The notes beneath the pieces were generated by a model, which saw nothing but the letters and a program-made list of their open reading frames with translations, searched no databases and had not been told where the DNA came from. Shown here one piece after another: positions 8,439 through 17,941 of a DNA stretch of 48,764 nt. The translations under genes and the position numbers were made by a program. The DNA comes from Pelagibacteraceae bacterium AG-325-E08. Lineage in GTDB: Bacteria; Pseudomonadota; Alphaproteobacteria; Pelagibacterales; Pelagibacteraceae. The stretch lies in NCBI GenBank assembly GCA_003282985.1, contig QBYE01000008.1, forward strand, positions 1 to 48,764. The letters are read 5' to 3'. How positions within the stretch are numbered: position 1 is the first letter of the stretch; each line of letters opens with the position of its first letter.

Positions 8439-9368
8439 ATGTCAAAAAAAGATTTATTAAAAATTGTTCCAGCATCACCAAAAGCAAGAAAATTTGCAAG
8501 AGAACTTGGTGTAGATATTAATAAAGTACAGGGCACTGAAAGAGATGGTCGTGTAATAGTAAAAGATATTAAATTATTTGTTTCTAATAAATCAGGTCAA
8601 AATGAGAAGGTTCATATTAATAAAAATGAAGAAAATAAATTAGAATATGCTCATTCAGAATTTGGTGAAATTGAAATAAAAGACATTCCTAGAGTAAAAA
8701 AAATTTCATCAAAATATTTAGTTAATTCCTGGACACAAATACCTCATGTTACAAACCATGATGAAGCAGACATCACTGAAATGGAAGAATTTAGAAACTC
8801 CCTTACAGATATATATACAGGGGAAAAAAAGAAAATAACGCCTTTAGCATTTATTGTTAAAGCTTTATCCGCATCTTTAAAAAAGTATCCTAGTTTTAAT
8901 TCTTCAATAGATGAAATTGATAATGGAAAAATGACATTTAAAAAATATTACCATATTGGTATAGCAGTAGATACACCACATGGATTAATGGTTCCTAAAT
9001 TAAGAAATGCTGAAAATAAAAATATTTCCTTAATTGCTGATGAATTAAAAAAGATAAGTGAAGAATGTAGAAATCTTAAAATTGATAAAAAGGAACTTTT
9101 TGGGGGATCAATGACCATAACGAGTCTTGGTGGAATAGGAGGTTCATTTTTTACCCCGATTATTAATTATCCTGAAGTCGCGATTTTAGGAATTGGGAAA
9201 TCACAAAAAAAACAAATTTATTTAAATGGCAGATTTCAAATTCGTACAATGTTACCTTTATCTCTATCATACGATCATAGAATAATTGACGGTGCTGAAG
9301 CAGCTAGATTTAATAATGAATTAAAGGAAAATTTAGGAAAAAATTTTGCTTATAAATTAGCTGTTTAA
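8439..9368 (+). CDS. aceF: Pyruvate dehydrogenase E2 lacking a lipoyl domain
   Basis: A 309-residue dihydrolipoamide acetyltransferase that transfers acetyl from a lipoyl arm to CoA and builds the complex core. It begins directly with the peripheral subunit-binding domain (about residues 10-47: ASPKARKFARELGVD, then GRVIVKDI). After a short linker comes the catalytic acetyltransferase domain from about residue 80, ending with HRIIDG (H280 and D284), the CoA/lipoate active-site motif. Typical E2 proteins are 400-630 residues with one to three N-terminal lipoyl domains; none is present here. It starts on the base after the aceE stop, so the two are translated from one message. No E3 (lpd) gene is in the window. 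Confidence 0.93.
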   Translation: MSKKDLLKIVPASPKARKFARELGVDINKVQGTERDGRVIVKDIKLFVSNKSGQNEKVHINKNEENKLEYAHSEFGEIEIKDIPRVKKISSKYLVNSWTQIPHVTNHDEADITEMEEFRNSLTDIYTGEKKKITPLAFIVKALSASLKKYPSFNSSIDEIDNGKMTFKKYYHIGIAVDTPHGLMVPKLRNAENKNISLIADELKKISEECRNLKIDKKELFGGSMTITSLGGIGGSFFTPIINYPEVAILGIGKSQKKQIYLNGRFQIRTMLPLSLSYDHRIIDGAEAARFNNELKENLGKNFAYKLAV

Positions 9369-9376
9369 ATAAACTT

Positions 9377-10267
9377 ATGTCAAAAACAGTATCTTTACTT
9401 AGCGCCCTATTGTGTACATTTATTTGGGGGACAACTTTTATTGCTCAAGACACTGGCATGGATGACATTGGTCCATTTACTTTTAATGCTGTAAGATTTT
9501 TTGTTGGTTTCTTGGCGATACTTCCTCTTGTATTTTTATTTGAAATAAAAAAGTTTAAATCTGAATTTAAATTAGATATCAAAACATTTGTTATCCTCTC
9601 TACATTAATTGGAATATCACTTTTTTTAGGCTCTGCTTTACAGCAAGTTGCTTTACTTCATACAGATGTGGCAAATGCAGCTTTTTTCACAATTTTTTAT
9701 GTTCCAATGGTACCAATTATAGTTTTTTTATTTAAAAAAAAATCAATTCATTGGAGTGTATGGCCATCAGTAGTTTTATGTTTAATTGGAGGATATTTAC
9801 TTACAAATTTTTATGATGCAACTGTAAGATTAGGAGATAGTTTAGTATTACTAGGGGCTTTTTTTTGGAGTACTCATATTATTTTTACTGGCATGATTGT
9901 TATCAGGTACAATCTTCCTCTTACAATAGGAGCTCTGCAAACATTAACTGTGGCAGTATTTTCTTTTATAATTGGTTCAATTTATGAAGAGTTTATTTTA
10001 AACAATATTTTAAAAGAAATCGATTCTATTCTATATGCAGGAATTTTATCTGGAGGATTTGCATTTGTTCTTCAGATTTATGCTCAAAGAAGAATTGCAC
10101 CAGCTCCTGCTGCAATAATTTTTTCTTTAGAGGGAGTATTTGCTACTATTGCAGCTTGGCTTTTGCTTAATCAAATATTGGATATTAATAATATTTTAGG
10201 ATGTTTTTTTATTTTATGTGGAGTTTTATTATCACAACTTTTACCTTTAATGAAAAAAACTGCCTAA
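9377..10267 (+). CDS. EamA-family DMT transporter
   Basis: A 296-residue integral membrane protein with about ten hydrophobic segments in two EamA halves of five each, the drug/metabolite transporter layout. The opening LLCTFIWGTTFIAQDTGM and the internal duplication near residue 160 (SLVLLGAFFWSTHIIFTGM) are characteristic. Such proteins export or import amino acids and other small metabolites in the inner membrane; the substrate cannot be inferred. It starts 8 bases after aceF and is probably read through from that operon. Its end overlaps the convergent uppP stop by 4 bases. Confidence 0.85.
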   Translation: MSKTVSLLSALLCTFIWGTTFIAQDTGMDDIGPFTFNAVRFFVGFLAILPLVFLFEIKKFKSEFKLDIKTFVILSTLIGISLFLGSALQQVALLHTDVANAAFFTIFYVPMVPIIVFLFKKKSIHWSVWPSVVLCLIGGYLLTNFYDATVRLGDSLVLLGAFFWSTHIIFTGMIVIRYNLPLTIGALQTLTVAVFSFIIGSIYEEFILNNILKEIDSILYAGILSGGFAFVLQIYAQRRIAPAPAAIIFSLEGVFATIAAWLLLNQILDINNILGCFFILCGVLLSQLLPLMKKTA

Positions 10268-11031
10268 GAATATATTATCAAAAATAATATTGAAGCAATA
10301 AAAATTCTATAAATAATAAAAACATTCAATGAGAACCTATTTATATAACTTAGAAAAAATTTGACTGTAACATATGAAAATAAAAATGATAAAATTATTG
10401 AAAGTATTATAAGATAATTTATTTCAAGAGGTTGATTAGCTGCATTTTTGAGGCCCAGAAAACTTGCACCTGCTAAAGCTGGGATTGATAATAAAAATGA
10501 AATCTTGCTTGAGTCAACTCTATTAAACTTTAAAAATCGTGCTGCAGTTAATGTAATACCCGCTCTACTCACGCCAGGGATTAATGCCAGGATTTGAAAT
10601 AGACCAATAAATATTATAGATTTAATATTTAAATTTGTAGATATATTTTTATCGATTTTTTGCTGATCAGCAAAAAATAAAACTATTCCAAAAAACAATG
10701 TTGTCCATGCTATAACTTTTAAATTTCTGAGTAGATAAATAAGCTCAGTTGAGTGGAGCAAGTATCCAAAAATGATTAAAGGTATAGAGCCAAGTAAAAT
10801 GAGTTGTAAAAGTTTTTTATTATTCTTTAAATCTAGTAGGTCTTTTCTGAAATAAAATATAATCGCAAATAAAGAACCTAAATGTAAACTGATATCTATT
10901 AATAAAGAGCCTGTTCTTAAATCATAGAAATTAGAAACTAAAATTAAGTGTGCAGAGGAACTAATTGGTAAAAATTCAGATATTCCTTGAACCGCGGATA
11001 GAATAAGGATTTCTATAAATTCTTGAAACAT
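10264..11031 (-). CDS. uppP: Undecaprenyl-diphosphate phosphatase UppP
   Basis: A 255-residue multi-span inner-membrane enzyme that dephosphorylates undecaprenyl diphosphate so that the lipid carrier can be reused for peptidoglycan and polysaccharide export. The two family signatures are clear: EFLPISSSAHL near residues 18-28, with the catalytic glutamate and serines, and PGVSRAGITLTAARFL near 153-168, with the essential arginine. Length is close to the usual 260-275. It is divergent from gltD across a 184-base gap and convergent with the EamA gene, overlapping it by 4 bases. Confidence 0.95.
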   Translation of the reverse strand: MFQEFIEILILSAVQGISEFLPISSSAHLILVSNFYDLRTGSLLIDISLHLGSLFAIIFYFRKDLLDLKNNKKLLQLILLGSIPLIIFGYLLHSTELIYLLRNLKVIAWTTLFFGIVLFFADQQKIDKNISTNLNIKSIIFIGLFQILALIPGVSRAGITLTAARFLKFNRVDSSKISFLLSIPALAGASFLGLKNAANQPLEINYLIILSIILSFLFSYVTVKFFLSYINRFSLNVFIIYRIFIASILFLIIYS

Positions 11032-11132
11032 ATAAGTGTCGTAACTTAAAAAATATTGATTTTAAACAATTCGATTTACTCATAATAGGTATGCAAAAAT
11101 TGGAATTCTCATATATATTGCTATTAATTCAT

Positions 11133-11163
11133 TTATTTAGGTCATATATACTGACCTAAATAA
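11133..11163. promoter_or_regulatory. Perfect inverted repeat between uppP and gltD
   Basis: Two perfect 12-base arms, TTATTTAGGTCA and TGACCTAAATAA, flank a 7-base spacer (TATATAC). The centre is 68 bases before the gltD start and 117 bases before the uppP start. A dyad with a GGTCA...TGACC core is typical of a site for a dimeric regulator. No U-tract follows on either strand, and both flanking genes point away from it, so a transcription terminator is unlikely. The regulator is unknown. Confidence 0.6.
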
Positions 11164-11215
11164 TTCTTTTACTAATAAAAACAATGTATATTTTGCCTTA
11201 AATTTATAAAAAAAT

Positions 11216-12655
11216 ATGACTGATAAAATGCTAAAGTTTGTGAAAATAGGTCAACAAACTCCACCTAAAAGAGAGGTTGGCACTAGAAAAGAAGATTTCA
11301 ATGAAATTTATGATGAATTTATTAATCAAAAGGCCCAAGAACAATCAAGCAGATGTTCACAATGCGGGGTCCCATTCTGTCAAGTCCACTGTCCACTTAG
11401 TAATAATATACCAGATTGGTTAAAGTTAACTGCGGAGGGAAGATTAAAAGAGGCTTATGAGTTATCACAAAGCACAAACAATATGCCTGAAGTATGTGGA
11501 AGAATATGCCCACAAGACAGATTGTGTGAGGGTAATTGTGTTATAGAACAATCAGGCCATGGAACTGTAACTATTGGTTCAATGGAAAAATATATTACTG
11601 ACAATGCCTGGGAACAAGGATGGGTCAAACCTATTGAAGTGAAGTATGAAAGAGATCAAAGTGTAGGTATAATTGGGGCAGGACCCGCAGGACTTGCTGC
11701 TGCAGAACAATTAAGAAAAGATGGATATAAAATTACAGTTTATGATCGATATGATCGTGCAGGGGGATTATTAATTTATGGAATTCCTAATTTTAAATTA
11801 GAGAAATATGTTGTAGAAAGAAGAACAAAACTATTAAAAGACGGGGGTATTGAATTTATCCAAAATTTTGAAATAGGAAAAGATGCCAATCTAGATCAAC
11901 TTAGAAAAAAACATGATGCAATTTTAATTGCAACTGGAGTTTATAAACCTAGAGAAGTTGAGTTACCAGGAAATGATTTAGATCATATTTTCCCTGCAAT
12001 GGAATTTTTAACAGCTTCAAATAAAAAAGGTTTAGGTGATGAAGTTGAACTCTTTGATAAAGGGATATTGAATGCAGAAGGTAAAGATGTTGTAGTCATA
12101 GGTGGTGGAGATACTGCTATGGATTGTGTTAGAACTTCAATAAGACAGAAAGCTAAATCTGTTAAGTGCCTTTATAGAAGAGATAAAGAAAATATGCCAG
12201 GATCTGCTAGAGAAGTTGCTAACGCAGAAGAAGAAGGAGTTGAATTTGTTTGGTTATCAAGTCCTAAAGAATTTCAAGGAAAAAATAAAATTGAAAAACT
12301 AATAGTTGATCAAATCAAATTGGGTGAGCCAGATGATTCTGGAAGAAGAAGACCAGAAATTAAAGAGGGTTCAGAGTTTGAAATTAAAGCAGATATGGTT
12401 ATCAAAGCCTTAGGCTTTGACCCAGAAAATTTACCACTATTATTTGATGCACAAGAATTACAGGTTACTAAGTGGGGAACTATTAAGACAGATTTTGATA
12501 CTATGGAAACAAATTTAAATGGTGTTTTCGCTGCAGGAGACATAGTTCGAGGAGCATCATTAGTTGTTTGGGCTATCAAAGATGGAAGAGATGCGGCCTC
12601 ATCAATGAAAAAATATCTTGAAAATATTGCAATAAAAAAAACACAAGTAGCTTAA
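11216..12655 (+). CDS. gltD: Glutamate synthase small subunit
   Basis: The 479-residue NADPH-oxidising beta subunit of glutamate synthase. The N-terminal third holds the Cys clusters for 4Fe-4S centres (CSQCGVPFCQVHCPL near residues 47-61 and CGRICPQDRLCEGNC near 94-108). An FAD Rossmann motif GIIGAGPAGLAAAEQL lies near residue 152 and an NAD(P)H motif VVIGGGDTAMDC near 294. It passes electrons from NADPH to GltB. Its TAA shares one base with the gltB ATG (TAATG), so translation is coupled. The order gltD-gltB is the reverse of E. coli gltBD. Confidence 0.97.
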   Translation: MTDKMLKFVKIGQQTPPKREVGTRKEDFNEIYDEFINQKAQEQSSRCSQCGVPFCQVHCPLSNNIPDWLKLTAEGRLKEAYELSQSTNNMPEVCGRICPQDRLCEGNCVIEQSGHGTVTIGSMEKYITDNAWEQGWVKPIEVKYERDQSVGIIGAGPAGLAAAEQLRKDGYKITVYDRYDRAGGLLIYGIPNFKLEKYVVERRTKLLKDGGIEFIQNFEIGKDANLDQLRKKHDAILIATGVYKPREVELPGNDLDHIFPAMEFLTASNKKGLGDEVELFDKGILNAEGKDVVVIGGGDTAMDCVRTSIRQKAKSVKCLYRRDKENMPGSAREVANAEEEGVEFVWLSSPKEFQGKNKIEKLIVDQIKLGEPDDSGRRRPEIKEGSEFEIKADMVIKALGFDPENLPLLFDAQELQVTKWGTIKTDFDTMETNLNGVFAAGDIVRGASLVVWAIKDGRDAASSMKKYLENIAIKKTQVA

Positions 12656-15600
12656 TGAAAAATTACAAAAATAATCTGGAACTACTCTCTAAAAATCATG
12701 TTTATTCTCATGAGATGGAACATGATGCTTGTGGAGTAGGTCTAATTGCTTCTACAGAGGGAAAAAAATCAAGAGCAGTTGTTGAGTATGGAATCGAGGC
12801 TCTAAAAGCCGTTTGGCATCGTGGTGCAGTAGATGCAGATGGAAAAACAGGTGATGGAGCAGGGATACATTTAGAAATACCAAAAGACTTTTTTATAGAA
12901 AAAATTCAAGTTACTGGACATCACCATGATAATTCTGAAATTTGTGTTGGAATGATTTTTTTACCTAAAAATGATTATTCATCTCAAGAAAACTCTAAAA
13001 CTATAGTTGAAAGTGAATTAACCAAAAATGATTTTAATATTTATGGATGGAGACAAGTTCCTGTAAACCCAAAAGTTTTAGGTGAAAAAGCTTTACAAAC
13101 AATGCCAGAGATAATCCAAGTTTTATTTAAATCAAACAATCCAAATTTACTTGATAAAGAACTTGAAAGAAAAATTTATGAAACTAGAAAAAAAATAGAA
13201 AACTCAGCTAATAGACTATCTTTAAATAATTTTTATGTATGTTCTATGAGTTCTAAATCAATAATTTATAAAGGAATGTTTTTAGCTGAAGCAATTTCAG
13301 ATTTCTATTTAGATTTAAAAGATGAGAGATTTATTTCAAGATATGCTATTTTTCATCAAAGGTTTTCTACAAATACTGCTCCTAGCTGGAGTTTAGCTCA
13401 ACCATTTAGGGCTATAGCTCATAATGGAGAGATAAACACTTATAAAGGAAATAAAAACTGGATGAAAGTTCATGAAGAAGAGATGAGTAGTCCTTTATTT
13501 GAGAATGTAGAAAATTTAAAACCTGTAATTTCTCAAGGAGTTTCAGACTCAGCTGCGCTAGATAACGTTTTTGAATTATTAAATAAGTCAGGTCAACCTG
13601 CTCCTCTAGCTAAATTAATGCTAGTTCCAGATGCATGGTCAAAAAAAAATAAAACACTCTCAAGAAATCATCAGCAGTTATTTAATTTCTTAAACAGCAC
13701 TATGGAGCCCTGGGATGGACCTGCAGCGATCGCAGCCACTGATAATGAATGGGTTATAGCTGCAAATGATCGAAATGGACTGAGACCTCTTAGGTATGCA
13801 ATCACCAAAGATAAACTACTTTTTGCTGGGTCAGAAACTGGGATGATAAAGCTGAATGAAAAAAAGATCTTATCCAAAGGAAGATTAGGACCAGGCGAAA
13901 TTATTGGAGTAAGAATTGAAAAAGGAAAAGTTTTTTCAAACAATCAAATTAAAGATTTTTTAGCAAAAGAATTTAAACATTTTAACTCACAAATTATTGA
14001 TTTAGATGAAAAAATCTTCATCGCAAAAGAGAAGCATAATTTTGCAGGGGAAGACTTAAGAAGAAGACAGCATACCTTTGGAATAAGTTTAGAAGATTTA
14101 GAATTAATTTTACATCCAATGGCAGAGGATGCAAAAGAGGCAACTGGTTCAATGGGAGATGATACACCACTAGCAGTATTATCAGACAAATACAGGCCTC
14201 TTTACCATTTTTTTAGACAAAATTTTAGTCAAGTAACTAATCCTCCAATTGATTCCTTAAGAGAAAATAAAGTTATGAGTTTGAAAACTAGATTTGGAAA
14301 CTTAGGAAATATTCTAGATTTTGACACGCTGACTAAAGAGAACATTTACGTTTTAAACAGTCCAATTTTGTCTAATTCTCAATTTAATAAATTCATAAAC
14401 TATTTTGGAAAAAACTCTTTATCAATTGATTGTACATTTTCTGATGATGAAAATTTAACACTTGCTATTAAAAGAATTCAAAAAGAAGCTGAAATCGCTG
14501 TTAGACAAGGTGTATCACAAATAATTTTAAGTGATAAAGATCTATCATCAAAAAAAATACCAATGCCAATGCTTTTGTGTGTGGGAGCAATTAATACTTT
14601 TCTTATTGATAAAAAGTTAAGAGGATATGTGTCAATAAATGTTCAATCAGGCGAGGCACTAGATACGCACTCATTTGCTACCTTGATCGGAGTAGGAGCT
14701 ACAACCGTCAATCCTTATCTAGCTTTTGACAGCTTATATCAAAGATATGAAAAAAAGTTATTTGGGCAGTACAGTTTTGATGATTGTGTGCATAGATATA
14801 TAAAATCAATAAATGCAGGTCTTTTAAAGATAATGTCTAAAATGGGCATATCTGTTCTTAGTTCTTATAGAGGTGGATGTAATTTTGAGACAGTTGGATT
14901 GAGCAGGACTATTGTTAGTGATTATTTTCCTGGCGTAGTTTCTAAAATCTCAGGGATTGGTCTGATAGGAATTGAAAAAAAGATACGTCAGATTCATAAA
15001 GAAGCATTTGAAAGTACAGATACAGTTTTACCTATCGGAGGTATTTATAGATATAGAAAGAATGGTGAAACTCATCAATATCAAGGTAAATTAATACATT
15101 TATTACAAAGTGCCGTAGGTTTAAATTCTTATTCAGCGTATAAAAAATATGCTGAAGGAATATATAATTTACCTCCAATCAATTTGAGGGATTTAATTGA
15201 TTTCAGAAAAAAAAAAATTGGCCCCTCGATAGAATTATCTGAGGTAGAACCTATAGAAAAAATACTCAAAAGATTTGGAAGTGGGAGTATGTCTCATGGA
15301 GCCCTATCTAAAGAAGCACATGAAACCTTAGCTATCGGTATGAATAGAATCAAAGGAGCTTCTTGCAGTGGAGAAGGTGGTGAGGATGCAGAGAGATTTA
15401 AGATTATGGATGGAGGAGATAGTGCGAATTCAAGAGTTAAACAAATCGCATCTGCAAGATTTGGTGTAACTGTAAACTATTTAAATAATTGTAATGAAAT
15501 AGAAATAAAAATGGCTCAAGGTGCAAAACCAGGAGAAGGAGGACAACTACCAGGTTTTAAAGTAACTGAGGAAATAGCTAAATTAAGACACTCTACACCA

Positions 15601-17160
15601 GGGGTAACTTTAATTTCACCCCCACCACATCATGACATTTATTCAATAGAGGATCTTGCACAACTTATTTATGATCTTAAACAAATAAATCCTAAAGCAA
15701 GAGTTGGTGTTAAGTTAGTTGCTTCTTCGGGTATTGGGACTATTGCAGCTGGAGTAGCTAAAGCTAAGGCAGATATTATTTTAATTTCAGGGCATAACGG
15801 TGGAACAGGTGCAACACCCCAAACTAGTGTTAAATATGTAGGTATACCATGGGAGATGGGCCTAACAGAGGCTAATCAAGTTCTTACATTAAACAACTTA
15901 AGACATAAAATAACTTTGAGAACAGACGGTGGAATTAAAACAGGTAGAGATGTTGTTATCGCAGCTATGATGGGAGCAGAAGAATATGGAGTTGCAACAA
16001 CAGCTTTAGTTGCAATGGGATGTATTATGGTAAGACAGTGTCACTCAAATACTTGCCCAGTTGGTGTGTGTACACAAGATGAAAAATTAAGAGAAAGATT
16101 TACTGGCACACCAGACAAAATAGTAAACTTATTTACATTTATTGCTTCTGAAGTCAGAGAGATTTTAGCCAAGCTAGGCTTTAAATCATTAAATGATATT
16201 ATTGGAAGAACTGATTTATTAATGCAAGTAAATAAAGGTTCACCTAATTTAGATGACCTAGATTTAAACCCGTTATTTGTTCAAGCTGATCCTGGTAGCA
16301 ATAAAAGATATTGTGAGATACCTGAAATCAATAAGGTGCCAGATACATTAGATCAAGAGATTTGGCCTGAAATTGAAAAATCACTTAACAACTCAGAAAA
16401 GATTGAAAAAGAATTTATTATTCATAATACCAATAGAGCTGTAGGTACTAGAATTTCCCACCTTCTTTATAAGAAATATGGTTATGAAAAATTAAATGAA
16501 AATTTTCTCACATTAAATTTCAAAGGCTCCGCAGGACAATCGTTTGGAGCTTTTTCGTCTAAAGGATTAAAACTTAATCTTAAAGGAGATGCAAATGATT
16601 ATGTTGGTAAAGGACTATCAGGAGCAACTATTTCTATAAAACTTTCTGATGAAAGTAATTTAGTTTCAAATGAAAATACAATTATTGGAAATACAGTCCT
16701 TTATGGAGCAACATCAGGCAAACTTTTTGCTGCTGGTCAAGCAGGAGATAGATTTGCAGTAAGAAATTCTGGTGCAATAACTGTTATAGAAGGATGTGAC
16801 TCAAATGGCTGTGAATATATGACTGGAGGCACTGTAATAATTCTAGGACAAGTTGGTGACAATTTTGCAGCAGGTATGACAGGTGGTATGGCTTTTATTT
16901 ATGATAAACAAAAAGATTTTGAAAAAAAAGTAAATTCTGAGTCAGTCGTCTGGCAAAACGTTGAAACTTCATATTGGAAAAATTTTTTAAAAGATTTGGT
17001 TCTTGAACATTCAAATGAAACTGGATCTTTATTATCAAAAAGTTTAATTTCAAATTTTGAGGATGAAATAAAAAATTTTGTTCAAGTTTGTCCAAAAGAA
17101 ATGTTAGATAAACTCAAAAATCCAATCACTTTGAATGCTAAAGTAAAAGAAGTTAGTTAA
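12655..17160 (+). CDS. gltB: Glutamate synthase large subunit
   Basis: The 1501-residue alpha subunit makes two glutamates from glutamine and 2-oxoglutarate and is the main ammonia-assimilation partner of glutamine synthetase. A 25-residue propeptide precedes the glutaminase nucleophile C26 in DACGVG. The class II amidotransferase domain follows (about 26-440), then a central domain, the FMN-binding TIM barrel (about 860-1230) and the C-terminal beta-helix gxgxG domain. The 3Fe-4S cysteines are C1123, C1129 and C1134. Length matches the family. Its 3' end overlaps the convergent hydrolase gene by 8 bases. Confidence 0.97.
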   Translation: MKNYKNNLELLSKNHVYSHEMEHDACGVGLIASTEGKKSRAVVEYGIEALKAVWHRGAVDADGKTGDGAGIHLEIPKDFFIEKIQVTGHHHDNSEICVGMIFLPKNDYSSQENSKTIVESELTKNDFNIYGWRQVPVNPKVLGEKALQTMPEIIQVLFKSNNPNLLDKELERKIYETRKKIENSANRLSLNNFYVCSMSSKSIIYKGMFLAEAISDFYLDLKDERFISRYAIFHQRFSTNTAPSWSLAQPFRAIAHNGEINTYKGNKNWMKVHEEEMSSPLFENVENLKPVISQGVSDSAALDNVFELLNKSGQPAPLAKLMLVPDAWSKKNKTLSRNHQQLFNFLNSTMEPWDGPAAIAATDNEWVIAANDRNGLRPLRYAITKDKLLFAGSETGMIKLNEKKILSKGRLGPGEIIGVRIEKGKVFSNNQIKDFLAKEFKHFNSQIIDLDEKIFIAKEKHNFAGEDLRRRQHTFGISLEDLELILHPMAEDAKEATGSMGDDTPLAVLSDKYRPLYHFFRQNFSQVTNPPIDSLRENKVMSLKTRFGNLGNILDFDTLTKENIYVLNSPILSNSQFNKFINYFGKNSLSIDCTFSDDENLTLAIKRIQKEAEIAVRQGVSQIILSDKDLSSKKIPMPMLLCVGAINTFLIDKKLRGYVSINVQSGEALDTHSFATLIGVGATTVNPYLAFDSLYQRYEKKLFGQYSFDDCVHRYIKSINAGLLKIMSKMGISVLSSYRGGCNFETVGLSRTIVSDYFPGVVSKISGIGLIGIEKKIRQIHKEAFESTDTVLPIGGIYRYRKNGETHQYQGKLIHLLQSAVGLNSYSAYKKYAEGIYNLPPINLRDLIDFRKKKIGPSIELSEVEPIEKILKRFGSGSMSHGALSKEAHETLAIGMNRIKGASCSGEGGEDAERFKIMDGGDSANSRVKQIASARFGVTVNYLNNCNEIEIKMAQGAKPGEGGQLPGFKVTEEIAKLRHSTPGVTLISPPPHHDIYSIEDLAQLIYDLKQINPKARVGVKLVASSGIGTIAAGVAKAKADIILISGHNGGTGATPQTSVKYVGIPWEMGLTEANQVLTLNNLRHKITLRTDGGIKTGRDVVIAAMMGAEEYGVATTALVAMGCIMVRQCHSNTCPVGVCTQDEKLRERFTGTPDKIVNLFTFIASEVREILAKLGFKSLNDIIGRTDLLMQVNKGSPNLDDLDLNPLFVQADPGSNKRYCEIPEINKVPDTLDQEIWPEIEKSLNNSEKIEKEFIIHNTNRAVGTRISHLLYKKYGYEKLNENFLTLNFKGSAGQSFGAFSSKGLKLNLKGDANDYVGKGLSGATISIKLSDESNLVSNENTIIGNTVLYGATSGKLFAAGQAGDRFAVRNSGAITVIEGCDSNGCEYMTGGTVIILGQVGDNFAAGMTGGMAFIYDKQKDFEKKVNSESVVWQNVETSYWKNFLKDLVLEHSNETGSLLSKSLISNFEDEIKNFVQVCPKEMLDKLKNPITLNAKVKEVS

Positions 17161-17899
17161 TAATTAATTTTAATTCTTTTTTTAACATCGTTAAGTGTTT
17201 AGGTGAAGATAGACTGTGATCACCATTTTTGATAATTACTAACGTCTTTCTGCTATTTTTAAAAATTTTTAACACTTTTTTTGAGTAGGAAACTGGAACA
17301 ACTTCGTCTTTTTGACCATGGACCATTGTAATATTTATTTTATAATTTATTTTTTTATTTAAAACCTTATTTTTTCTTCCATCTTTTATTAATTGAAGAG
17401 TTATTGGATAAATGTAGTCTCCATGTTTTAAATTATAAATCCTATTTTTTATTATCTCAGCTTTCATTTTTTTTGAAAATTTATTCCACATTAAATTTTC
17501 CAGAAATTCTGGTGCTGAACCAATACCCAAGAAACCTTTAATCTGTTTTTTAAAAATTTTGAATTGGTTTAATGAGATCCATGCACCCATGCTAGAACCA
17601 ATAAAGATTATTTTATTTTTTTTAACTATTTTTTTTATTAAAATACTCGTTTCTTTAGTCCATTTAGAAATATTGCCATTTGTAAATTTACCAGATGATT
17701 TTCCGTGGCCAGAGTATTCTAATGCCAAAAAGCCTAATTTATTCTTTTTAGCAAATTTTAAAAATGATTGAGGTTTCTTGCCATCTAAATCAGACATAAA
17801 TCCATGTAAAAAAACAATATAGTCTCGGTTTTTTTGATAAAGTTTTAGATATCTTATTTTCTTAGTTTTACTTAATTTATAATAGTTAAATTTTGTCAT
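17153..17899 (-). CDS. Alpha/beta-hydrolase
   Basis: A 248-residue cytoplasmic alpha/beta-hydrolase without signal peptide. The strand-turn HGFMSD near residues 32-37 fits the oxyanion region. The nucleophile elbow is GSSMG with S103. An aspartate in HGQKDEVVP and a histidine in NGDHSL near the C-terminus complete the expected catalytic triad. It resembles the serine aminopeptidase/esterase S33-type subgroup; the substrate is not predictable. It overlaps the end of gltB by 8 bases and is divergent from the glycosyltransferase gene with 42 bases between starts. Confidence 0.8.
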   Translation of the reverse strand: MTKFNYYKLSKTKKIRYLKLYQKNRDYIVFLHGFMSDLDGKKPQSFLKFAKKNKLGFLALEYSGHGKSSGKFTNGNISKWTKETSILIKKIVKKNKIIFIGSSMGAWISLNQFKIFKKQIKGFLGIGSAPEFLENLMWNKFSKKMKAEIIKNRIYNLKHGDYIYPITLQLIKDGRKNKVLNKKINYKINITMVHGQKDEVVPVSYSKKVLKIFKNSRKTLVIIKNGDHSLSSPKHLTMLKKELKLIIN

Positions 17900-17927
17900 T
17901 AAAGTTTATTAGTTTTATCTATTATTA

Positions 17928-17933
17928 TATAAT
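17928..17933 (+). promoter_or_regulatory. Candidate -10 box for a nearly leaderless transcript
   Basis: TATAAT ends 8 bases before the ATG of the GT4 gene at 17942, so initiation 6-8 bases downstream would give an mRNA with a 0-2 base leader. The 42-base divergent spacer holds no Shine-Dalgarno sequence. The -35 position is weak, so this is a suggestion only. Confidence 0.3.
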
Positions 17934-17941
17934 CTTATCTT

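Noticed and set aside
11133-11163. Intrinsic terminator
   Set aside because: There is no U-tract after either arm, and both flanking genes begin near it and run away from it.
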